A stretch of DNA of 64,000 nt, from the NCBI GenBank assembly GCA_018292915.2, contig JACVVK020000139.1, positions 796,001 through 860,000 on the forward strand. Direction: 5' to 3'. Of the stretch, positions 42,830-54,500 are shown one piece after another. The translations under genes and the position numbers were made by a program. The notes under the pieces are model-generated. The model saw only the letters and a program-made list of their open reading frames with translations. It was not told the DNA's origin and ran no database searches. Source of the DNA: Batillaria attramentaria. Its lineage: Eukaryota; Mollusca; Gastropoda; Batillariidae. Every line of letters begins with the position of its first letter. The first letter of the stretch is position 1.

Positions 42830-44931
42830 ACATCAGTACTGAGGAAGTCAATGCCTTAGGATGTCGGCGGAGGATGAGTGTGTATGTGTGTTGGGGAAAC
42901 ACGGTGTGTGTGTGTGGCCCGGTGGGGGGAGGGGGGGGGGAGGAGGAGGCAGGGAACCGACGAAACTGGGTCATGATCAAAAATCGAAGAAAAAGGATTT
43001 TGTGGGGCACGATGGTGAGAGCGGGGTGGGGTGTGAAAACGTATCTTGGCATCCAGTTTTAGGAACAACTTTGAAAGTCCTGACAAGTGAAGCGCCGATG
43101 TTGACCTGTTTGAAGACAAACGAAGAAGCAGACAGAGACCAAACTGTGCGTCCACATTCTCCACACTTGACTCTGCGATCCCTTTGATCACTTTGGTGCA
43201 AATGGCGCATCTGTGCGGTGTCGTCACTACGACTGACGTCAAGATATCACCGACCTCTACGTCACTGGTCAGATTTTTTCAATGACGTCAGTGGGCGGTG
43301 TGACGTGAGACACAGTTTCTTAGAACCGGCGTTCGACAGTGTATCGGCCAGGGGGGCCGGAATACAGGTAAACTATGATGAACACATATTTCAGTCCCAC
43401 AAAATAAAAAAGCCACATACGCGAACCCAAAACCGATTAAAAGCGCGTAATGTGGTGGAAGAGCCTTAGGGTTCTTGCTTCATGGAAACTTTAGTACTGA
43501 GTAATCATGATATGATGATGATGATGATGGTGTCTTGTAACGCGCTGAAAAACTCCATGCCCAGCATGCTCGTAGCGCGGGGGGGGGGGGGATGACAAAT
43601 TTAAAAAATTTTAAAATTTTTGTTGCAACAAAACACAGTGACAACCGGTGTGTGTGTGCAGGGGGGGGGGGGGGGACGCGGACTAGTTGCCTATGCACAC
43701 CATGCAACCGACTGAACCGACAAGCAGTGTTCTATGAGTTGTACCGCCGGACTGACAAGTCCTGCAGTAGGTAGGTAAGTAGGTAGGTACTGAGATAAGC
43801 TGGGGTTTAACGTCCCTGCCACAAGAGCCTGATTCGGGGCGGCCATACTGGACAGGTCATGACGGAGGGGAGGTGTGTGTGGGGGGGGGGGGAGGGGGGG
43901 CAGCCACTCTAACTTTAACAGTTCATCTGAACACGATTCACGGTCACCGGCGTCAGACTGCCAGGTCAGTCGATCATTTGATGTACAGCCGAAGGACATG
44001 ACAGGACTTCACAATTCAGTAATTCGACCGTCTCAGTACATGTGTGTCAAGTTCCTTGTTACTGACAGGACTGAACAGAGAGTCAGTCGACCACTGAAGT
44101 TCGAATACAAAAAACGAACAAACAGAACACCACAAGACAAGACAAGAGGCTGCAAATCCTGCATTGAAATCTGGTCAGATGGTGTAACATGTATGTCCGT
44201 CTCTCTCTCCTTCTGCCAGTCTCCCCCCCCCCCCCCCCCGAAAAAAAAAGAACAAAACCACCACCCCCCCCCAAAAAAAAAAAAAAAAAACAACAAAAAA
44301 CACACACACAAACAAATCACAAACAACAGAAAACAACAACAAAACAACGAGAACAACAACAACAAAACAAAAACAAACAAACACAAAACCCCGACTAATC
44401 CTAAAAGATGACGCAAGGCGCCGGTGTCGGCTTGACGTGTACTGAAATGACCCGGATGCCGATAAGAAAATATCCGGCAGTTGCTTCCCTCCCTCTTCAA
44501 ACCCAGCAACGACACAGCGTGGTGAACACTCCACTGAGTGGTCTGCTGACTGCCGGCTGGACATGCCCCCGCCAGGTGGTTCTCAGGTAAACCGGGCCCT
44601 CTTTGTCAGTCAACCACCGCCTGGTGCCGGCCACGCGCCACTTTGGCGACACACAAACAGGCCGGTAGTCAGTCACAGTGTTGGAGGCTTAGTGAAAGGC
44701 CGCGGGTTGGTTTTCCGTTTAATCCGATCAAACGTACGAATTTCCCTCAGACTTTCGGGAAAAAAAAACACAAAAAACTAAACACACACAAGCACACACA
44801 CAAAAAACCCCGGCGACAACACAAATTATTTAGCTGAATCAGTTGTTGAAAGCGATTTTATTTTTTGTCCGCCCCGGCCCACCCGCCCCCCACCCCCACC
44901 GTCCCCCCCAAAAAAAGAAAGAAAGAAAGAA

Positions 44932-44962
<31 letters not shown>

Positions 44963-45060
44963 TGTGTGTGTGTGTGTGTGTGCGCGCGCGTTAGCGGACA
45001 AAATTAAACATTGCAACACTGTTTCCTGGTTTGGTTGGCTTTCCATGGGAGACAACCCCA

Positions 45061-45138
45061 TATTGGCTGAGCGACTCGTCAAAGTGATTTTCTTCGAGCT
45101 TCTCTCCCTTTGCGGGCAAACTTTCATTGTTTGAAAAC
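45061..45138 (+). promoter_or_regulatory. Candidate promoter/5' UTR of the M28B-like gene
   Basis: An inverted CCAAT (attgg, about 45062) lies some 75 bp before the start codon in a region without repeats. No TATA box. Activity is inferred from position only. Confidence 0.35.
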
Positions 45139-45482
45139 ATGGCGGCAGCAGTGAGGACACGAAACTCCTACACTCCTGTTTCAGTAGACGATACGGGACA
45201 AGATAGACTTATCAGACACGAATCTCAGATTTCAGTCACTAAACCAAGACGGGGATTGAGTGTGTGGACTTTTTTGTTGTTGGTCCTCGGCCTGTGTGTG
45301 CTATTTCTTCTCGGGTTTTGTTTGGGATTTTACGTGCGAGAAAGCCAAAGCCCTGTGAGTGACATACTTGAGGAGTGTGGCGGGGACAACGAGCAAGATG
45401 AAAGCAAGCGGACGACGCTTATAGAGATCCATGAGGATATTATGTACAGAATTCGTGGAGAGGACGTCCGACTTTTTATGAG
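45139..45482 (+). CDS. M28B-like exon 1
   Basis: Start codon chosen at 45139 (aacATGG, good context, first in-frame ATG). 114 codons plus two bases, donor gtaaaa. Membrane segment [19 protein letters not shown]. Ends [20 protein letters not shown]. Confidence 0.85.
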
Positions 45483-48400
45483 GTAAAATGTTCCTAGCCA
45501 TGATTCTGAAGCGCGTCTAAACGATTTCTCAATTGATCACTCAATGACTCATTTCGTGTTCAAGATAACCAGTCCACCGGCTGTCCCATCGGGGGTTATG
45601 TCTTGTCAGTTTGATCTGATATAGCATCACTCTACAAGTACAAAGAAGAGAAAGAAGTGTTTCAGGTCTAGTTTCAGTTGCTGCAGGTATTTACTTCCTC
45701 GAGCCCACAGGAAAGGAAAATAGCAGTACATACCTTCCCCTTGGGGCCTCAAATACGTTTTAGTTTTACTGAGACGGTCGCCATCCCCCCCCCCTCCCAG
45801 CCCCCACCCCACCCCCCGGCCGAGTACTGAAGTAAATTTATGTAGTAGCTTACAAGTGTATCCTTTTTGACAATGAAAATTCATTTCCCAATGATATTGG
45901 GTAGCGTACAACATTTGTAGACTTTTTGTAGTGCTTGTAACATGGAAAAGTATTCATGGAAAAGTGTACTGTCATAATACTAATAGTATTAAACATGAAA
46001 ATAACAGTGCATTCAGAATGATTCACACTTGAAATCTTTATACATACACAAGTAGCCAAATGTACAGCGTATCACAGTCATGCTATAGAGTTTGTGTTCA
46101 CTCTAACGGTGAGCAAATGTTGAAAATGTGTAATTTGGGCGTGCGCAGCAGACAGGCTACACTAGTCGTCAATCAATGCATGCAGAAAAATTTCCAAATG
46201 TCAGTTTAAAAGTTTTTGTGTTTTTTTTAAAGTTTATGTGGTCATTGGAATACTGACCTTTTAATTTTATGTGTCAAACACAGAGGCAGTTGGTGCAAGA
46301 AGACCATGTTTTGATGTAAAATTTTTGCTGAAAACAGCATAAACCAAACAGGACACACATTTATGACTTCTCCAGCCTTGGGAAGTGGCTCAACTTGTCT
46401 GCCCAATTGTGGTGACAAGCGACTTTTGGGAGGGGGGGGGGGGATTTTCCTGCCATTGGGACGCCCAGGCTCAGCGGTTTACTGATGCCTGTCTGCAGCG
46501 TTGCCTGTGAAAGCCTCATTATCCTAGGGTCGACCTCTAGCCCTAGGGCAAAAGCTGGCAGCAGGAGGACTGAAAGGTGAAAGTGATGGATGCGTGCTGG
46601 CCATCAAAACCAGTGGACCCTACTCTGGGGCTGGCCGGGAGGAAAGGGGTTGTAATTGAATAGTTTTCTGAATGGATCAGGCTGTAAAAAGGTAGTCTAT
46701 CTTTTGGGGAGGTGTGGGGGGGGGGGGGGTTAGTGACCAGAGACCAGAGACATACATGTACCCCAGTACATGGTACCACATCTGATCAGTGAGGGCTTCG
46801 GCAGGACGGATGTTCTAAACAACACAAAAATATGATGTTTGCCCTCAAAACAGAGAACAAAACAGTTCACCTGAGATTAGAAAAAAAGAAAAAAAAAAAG
46901 TCAGCTACGTTGAGTTTGGTAAGTGTCTGCAAGCAGTAAGGCGGATAACTAATAAGGACAGTCAATTCTCAGCTTATTGTCATAAAGACAGCATACTGAG
47001 AGAGTCAGTGAATTCTGGTTTGAACTTGGCATCAATACAATACCTCAGGCCAACTTATTGTTATCAATTATTTACCTATTCGAGAATTCACTAAGTTGTA
47101 GTCCTTGGGTAGATCGGTCACATGTTTCGCTTCTTCCTTCTGATAAGTGATAAGTGATTAGTTTGTGATCTTCATGCTGGCATGAATGATTTTATTGAAA
47201 CTGTAACTCATGACCGTGCAGTTGCCTTGTAACACTCAGCACGTTTTCAGTGCTGGTTTTAGTACTATTGTTATGTCATCAACTTGGCGGGAGGGGAAGA
47301 TGGGGAGGGAAGGATAGGGAGCATGCATCGCCAGTTTGATCACCGTCTATAGTGTTACCCCCGTGGTGTAGTGACAGGCATAACACATAATGTATTACTA
47401 TTAGTATAGATCTCTCTTATTTTCTCGGGTAATCCAGCAGCGGCTCGCATGTCTGTCGGGATCAGTGCGTGTAGTTTGATACCTACAGTCAAATCACGCC
47501 GCCACTCGTTGAGTCTTGCATCTGACAGCACGTGAAGCGGACCGAATAAGGGCAGGAAACCGTATCCTCAGACATTTGTCACGCTCCCCTTGTTCCTGCT
47601 TTCAGTGCGGTAGGGGGTGGGTGGTTCCGTGCAGGGACAGTGGACAGATTTTGATAGGATCTTTCAGCGCGTGGTAACTCAGTACGACAAAGCGGTGTGC
47701 TGTTGCACGTAGATTTACAGAAATTAGTGGCGAATGAATCCGGGATAGCTTGTAGCAATGTTGTGCTGATGAACGGTGAAACGGCCTGTGTTGTGCAGGT
47801 GTTGAGGTGATAAGCTGTCAGAGTAAGTTCTGTTAGTCTTGTGTCAACAAGAAAAACACTAACAGGTGCAACATTTCTCTGTCAGTCTGTGGCATGTGTC
47901 TAGTTTGTCACCTGGGCGGTTCACCCAGTTTCATCATTTACTTCTTAATTCTGATTACAGTTTACCCTGAAACTGAGTGGAAGTTCCAACGTGTAGGCTA
48001 CATGGGGTGGGGTGGGGTGTGAAGATTCCAAAAAGAGAGAGGAGATTATGAACGAAATTGGATATTTTTTTTGTTCAGGTGTTAAGACTGGGAATGTCGA
48101 ACTTAATTAAAGGACGATTTTGACAGCAACAGGTCATTAAAATGTGGTCAGCAGCCAAGATCTATAGATCTATACAAACCTGTCTGCGCTGCACAGACAG
48201 ATAACAGATCAGGTTTTTGTCTACAATTTTTGATCAGATAAGGTTGCTGTTTACTGTGACTAGTGCGAGCCCAGTAGTACTGGTATGCAGCATAAACCGC
48301 CTGTCCAGCTGTTGTTTCCAATATGTCAGCAAACAGATGCTATGTCATACGAATCATTACAGAGTTTTACATTTTGAACAAGATTTAAGCGCATCAGATT

Positions 48401-50571
48401 TAGTCATTTGATTTTCCGACAGAGCACGTTCAGATGATGCAGTCAGTATTTTATCTTCTGATGTGTACTTTCTAATACTACATCACTAGTACTCACTACT
48501 AGCCATAGCTGGAGTAAATAAAGCACCTGTAGTTGCACAAACCACAAAGCTGGTGATATTTCACCTACAGCCTGGGTTATCCTGGTTGGCTTAATCTGCC
48601 GAGCTTGTGCCAGGGATTAGTATAATCGGCTTAACGGGCCCTTCAGGAAATAACCGATCACTCAGCCTGGCTTAGAGCACCCACTAGACTCTGTGGCTAG
48701 GGCGTTCAGCAGCGCCACTGAGAGTTGTAGGTTTGAGTTTCATGATGTCAAGAGTTGAATACGTTTATTTTTTTTAAATTTTCATTCACAAACTTTGTTG
48801 GATAATTTTTGCCCTATCTTTACAGTATCACAGTGAAACATGACAGGGCATAACCTCCCATTTGTTTTCGTCAGCTTTTGTTGACACTGTAAATACTTTC
48901 CCGACACTAGCGACACCTGTCCTTGAGACTTGTATTAGTTTGTCCAGCAGCCATTGGTTATTTTCGCAACTTGCCAAGTAACAGCGCTGGGCCTGTGTTT
49001 ATCGTTCTGTGGTCTGTCATACTCGGAGTGTCAACTGCCCTTTTGGCGAACGTGGCTGGTTATGCCAACGACACACAAGGGGTTTTAACGCCGGCATTAC
49101 TGGCAGCCATCTGAGCAAATATTGGCCTGCTGATTGAAGGCCGAACACAATGGTTGCGTTGTCGGCAACATTTGAACGGAAATTGAATTAGAAAACCAGC
49201 TAGACCTGTGAGTGTTTGGAAATGTTAGGATTGAATAAAGCTTTCTGATAACGTTGATCTCCTATTTAAAAGAAAAGAAAAAAAAAAAAGAAGAGTAATC
49301 GGTCGTTGGAAACTGGGTTTTACTTTTCCAACTGGGTTTTACATTTCCAATTGTTCCACAGCGTTTTAAAATCTTCCACTTTTGGCGGATTTCCACCTTT
49401 GACTGAAAACTTTCCTCTTCTGAAGCACTCAAAATCATGCCAAAACACACCAAATTGCATAGATTTTGGTCTCCTTCTAAAAATCCCCCCCCCCCCCAAA
49501 AAAAAAGTGTTTCCTCAGCTGAAGCACTCAAGAATCATGCCAGAATTGCACAGATTTTAGTCTAATTACCAAAACAAAAACAACAAGAAGGACAACAAAA
49601 ATTCAGGAGCATGCCCTGGGACACCCCTAGCATAGCAAGCAGACACGCACTCATGGCTTCTGCCACTTCGTCACTTAATGCGACACACCAGACTTTTCAT
49701 CCGTCCGGACCGTGTCCTGTTACTCCAGTATTGGGACGAGCCTGAAAAATCACATCCTCTCTCGTGTATAGATCTAGCACGGCTTAGAGACAGCCCGCTG
49801 GCACCCTCAGGGCAGAGGTTTTGGGCTCGTCCCAATACTGTACTCCTTACAAGTATTTTCAGAAATCACAGTACATGTAGTAGGCTTGGGATCAACACAC
49901 AATGTCACGTAGCAAGGGAGACATCGGTTTACTGAACTGAATCAGGACAAGACTTGCATGTACCAGAGGCAGAGACAAAAGAATTGTTTGCCTTCCACAG
50001 GTCCTGATCATCTTCATGGCCACACTTCCACCACATACACAGTGCCAATACAAGACATACCGGTAACAACAAGAACGTATGTTCAGGGTAAACATCCCAG
50101 CGATTTTTTTTTGTAATGAAAGCAATTCACTTTGGCCCAAGCCCCATACCGGGTCTCTCCAGTGTTGACACGTCGCTTGAATAGCTTCTGTAACTGCGAG
50201 CTAGGTCAACATACCTGTAGTAAGTACATGACTTTGAAGCGGCCACGAGGGTCAGAGATGAAGGAGGTAACCAGGCGATTTCAACATTTTCACGGCATTG
50301 ACAACGGACGGTGGTATGGCCTGGTCTGACCCCCACCTCCCGTCCCCTCACACTACAGCGATTGACCTTTACCTGTTGTGTAGTGGGCACGTGTAGTCCT
50401 CAGTGATGATGGAGGGTTTTTAACAGTTGACCGTTACGCATGGTAAATCATTCAAGCGTTGTATGACTGTAATCAGGAATTTACTTATTTATTATTATTA
50501 TTATCATTATTATTATTATTTTGGGTGGGTGGGGGTGGGTGGGGGTGGCTAATAACCAGCCAGAGAGAATG

Positions 50572-50621
<50 letters not shown>

Positions 50622-51369
50622 GACATGCACCTGCTGCCCATCAGTTCGATCTGCTGTAGTTCCTGGACAAACAACTGACTGAACAAGAAATTTATGTCCT
50701 GCTGAACCTGTCTACTCCGGCATCCCTTGAATTGAATGCAAATTATGGATCGTGTATTTTCCTTTTAAGTGGACTTAAAGTTACACCGCAAAAGAATTTG
50801 CAGATTGCAATATAGCTCTACAGGTCTGTTCTTGGCGCTACATTAAGAGGTTGTCAGTTCCTTCTTCATGTCGGTGTCGTTTAAATGGTTAATTTAGAGC
50901 CAAGAACTCCGTTTGAGTAGAGTATACCAACAACTGTGGAAGGCACTGGTGCTCACCTGACATGACCTTTACCAACGACCTACAGGTGTGGGGTATTTCG
51001 GGGCTCAGGGAGATCTTACAATCCGCATTTCTTCAACTGAAATCATTCAGACAGCACTCGGGGTCGGTTCAGTAAATAAAACAACTCAACAACACTGTCC
51101 CGGTGTAGGATCCGGTCCGGTCCCCCCTCTGAAGTAGTCCCCCGGGGGACCAATTCGTGGCAAAAACTGCTCTATAATGGTCCCCCCTTAGACATCCAGC
51201 CTCGTTTTCGACTGGTCCCCCTGGGCGATTTTGGTCCCCCCTCGCATCCAAAATAGGCCCCCTCTCGAAGTGGTCCCCCTCTTTTCTAACCAATGTAGTC
51301 AGTATTTATTTTTAACTTTATTGTTATAGTGTGTGTCAACTCAGTAGAAAACGTGACTCTGGATCTCTC

Positions 51370-51407
<38 letters not shown>

Positions 51408-51510
51408 CCCCCACACTTTCTCTCCTCCCCCCATCTCTCAAACACACACACACACACACATTATGCACGCACTCACGCACGCGTGCACACTCACTCACGC
51501 ACGCACGCAC

Positions 51511-51574
<64 letters not shown>

Positions 51575-54500
51575 CTCTTTCGTTATATGTATAATTATTT
51601 TCATTTTTGTACAGAGATGTTATTCAAGATGATCTTGAACTGGGTCAAGGTTACAGTGTCAAATCTAAACTTTTAAAAGTGATTTAACTTCGTAGATTTG
51701 CCGTTCTATGTAGCCTATACTTTTGTTTTTTATTTTCTCTTTTTTTTTGTGGGATGAGAAAACGGTCGCCACTAAAAAACAAAAGTATAGGCTACATAGA
51801 ACGGCAAATCTACGAAGTTAAATCACTTTTAAAAGTTTAGATTTGTTTTCTCTTTTTTTTTTTTTTTTTTGTGGGATGAGAAAACGGTCGCCACGCTTCT
51901 TGACACGTCACGTGACTCGTGTCAAACATCGCCACGCTTCTTGACACGTCACGTGACTCGTGTCAAACATGCCTATAATTATAAGTACACGACAATTCAT
52001 TCCGTCAACCAGTCTTCGTTTTTCATTGACTATCATCATGGACGACACTCTGTATGACAACGTGTTGAACTATTTGAAAAATGGCACTTACCCTCTGACC
52101 GCGAAAGGGGAAAACCGTGATGTGACTAAAGTTAAAAAGAGACAGTTGAGAAAGACTGCTGCAAAATACACAATTCGAGAGGATGTGCTCTACCACGACG
52201 GAATCCTCGTGGCAAAGAGGAACCAGGTTCCAGAGATATTGCAAGAGTTTCATGACAACTATGTGAGCGGAGGACATTTGGGGATGAACAAGACTTATAA
52301 GAAGGTGAGCACCCGTTTTTGTACTCCCAGTTTTAACAGGCTTTAGAATGGGAACGAGGTTTTGTGTGTTTCTGGTATGTCTGGTATAACCAACACATCG
52401 GATATAGCGGCCACTTTTGTCCTGGTGGACGTTATATCCGATGACTCCGTATATAACGTAAATTTTCCGGTATAGCCGATGTCTTCGGTATATAACGGAC
52501 ATTTTCCGGATTGAAGACATTTCCTTTGCTGGCTCTCTCTCTCTCTCTCTCTCTCTCACTCACACCCCCCCCCCCCCACACACACACACACTGTTATCTA
52601 CCAGTTATCTTTAAGACATAGTATTTATAAATATTTCATTACTCTTTTTTCTCTCTAGGTCTTGGAGCGTTACTTCTGGCATGGAATGAAACAGGAGGTT
52701 GAAGACTACTGCAGATCATGCTGTGTGTGCCAGAACATGAACGCTTGCAGAAAGAAGCCAGCAGCACCGCTTCACCCCATCCCAGTGCCCAAAAAGAAGT
52801 GGAGCCTCGTTGGAATGGACATCATAGGACCTTTGCAGGTCACTGACAGAGGTAACCAGTACATTGTTGCCCTCACAGACCACTTTACAAAGTTTCCCGT
52901 TGCCAAGGCCATCCCGTGCAAGAGTTCAGAGGAAGTTGCCAGATTCATGTACGAAACCATCTGCATCTTTGGCGCGTTTGATTCCCTCATAACTGACCAA
53001 GGCCGTGAGTTCATTAACTTTGCGCTTGATATTCTCACCGACCGTTTCAATATCAACCATCGCATTTCTTCGGCCTACCACCCTGAGACGAACGGCCAAC
53101 GGGAGAGGGACAATAGGACACTCAAAGACACTTTGGTAAAGATCACAGACAATGATGATTGGGATGAACTCTTGCCAGCAGCCCTGTTCGCCTACCGAAC
53201 ATCCGTTCACAAGTCTACACAGTTTTCACCCTTTTTGGCATTGTATGGTGAGCAGGCAAAACTACCATTTGACGTCACTGGTGATGCCAACGAGCAAGAT
53301 CTGAACGAAGAAATCATGGACACTATGAAGGGGATTCACGAGGAAGTCAAGAACAAAATTGGTGAAAACATTTCAAGGGCGCAGAAGAAGCAGAAAGAGT
53401 ACTATGACAGCAGGCGTGCATATGACCACGGGTTCCGCATCGGAGACAAAGTCTTAATCATCAATGCTGCACGAGTACACAGAATGGGAGGCAAGATGGC
53501 ACCAAGATTCGTCGGGCCATATGAGGTCATAAGTGTGTTGCCGAAGGGTCGACTTCAACTGAAGAACACTAAAAGTGGGAAAATACTGAAGAATCTCTAC
53601 AATATCAGCAACGTCAAATTGTTCCATGATCGTACACAGGACAACGCTGACCCCTCCCATGCTCCACAGGCTGACCCCTCCTATCATCCACAGGCTGACC
53701 CCTCCCATGCTCCACAGGCTGACCCCTCCTATCATCCACAGGCTGACCCCTCCCATGCTCCACAGGCTGACCCCTCCTATCATCCACAGGCTGACCCCTC
53801 CCATACTCCACAGGCTGACCCCTCCCATGCTCCACAGGCTGACCCCTCCTATCATCCACAGGCTGACCCCTCCTATCATCCACAGGCTGACCCCTCCCAT
53901 GCTCCACAGGCTGACCCCTCCTATCATCCACAGGCTGACCCCTCTTGCCAGCCGCCATTGAGAATGAAGTTCCACCCCGTTGATGGTGCCTGGCAAAAGG
54001 ATCGGGCCTCCAGTTTGAATTTCCCCAGACTTTTCAGGCGGCACCCCTCAAGGGAAAGTGTTGAAGTTGACATTACGGCTACACCTCTCGATAGCATTAG
54101 CGTAAAAGGAGATGGGAATTGTTTTTTTCCGGTCTGTGAGCTTTGTTGTTTTGGGGACTGAGTCGAAATATAAGGAATTCCGAAATATCATTTGCGATTG
54201 GATTGAAAAGAATGACAAACGCTTCTACGGAACGAGCGCACGTGAAAATTACGTCGCGACATCAAACATGAGAAACGACCGTACTTGGGCCACCGAGGTT
54301 GAGATATTTGCTGCAGCCACCCTCTTGGACACGCCCGTGTATGTGTTCACAAGAGAGGCTCCAGGCCGACAACCTAGGTGGCTGAAATACGGGCCAGTTT
54401 GGCAATCGGCCCCATTGAAAACAGACAGAGCAATTTATATAATGAATCTTGGACATCACTTTGCTCCTGTTTTTTGTGTCACTCCTTAGACCAGAACTGT

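Larger units (their letters stand above)
42673..45138. other. Region between the two divergent genes
   Basis: Should contain the missing 5' exon(s) and promoter of the FAM187-like gene. I see a long CA/GT tract (42741-42829), G/C and A homopolymers (43580, 43660, 43880, 44222, 44270) and an A/C-rich stretch, but no convincing signal-peptide exon. Confidence 0.6.
45483..51099. other. M28B-like intron 1, left part
   Basis: No gene recognised. Contains C/G homopolymers, a weak tRNA-like stretch (48688-48760), a ~100-bp duplication (49420-49560) and a CA tract (50576-50619). Long-range sequence is otherwise plain intron. Confidence 0.75.

Noticed and set aside
44033..44515. Hydrophobic 160-residue minus-strand frame resembling a signal or membrane segment
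   Set aside because: Hydrophobicity comes from A/C-rich simple sequence read in antisense; not accepted as the missing FAM187-like signal-peptide exon.
48688..48760. tRNA-like stretch ggctagggcgttcagcagcg with B-box-like ggtttgagtttc
   Set aside because: Too degenerate and without a second copy in the window to support a SINE call.
53454..54044. Minus-strand 196-residue frame with GVSLWMIG repeats
   Set aside because: Antisense shadow of the octapeptide repeats of the Ginger1 transposase.
51960..54489. Gypsy-type LTR retrotransposon
   Set aside because: Only integrase is present: no gag, protease, reverse transcriptase or RNase H, the ends are inverted rather than direct repeats, and the duplication is CCGG, all pointing to Ginger1.
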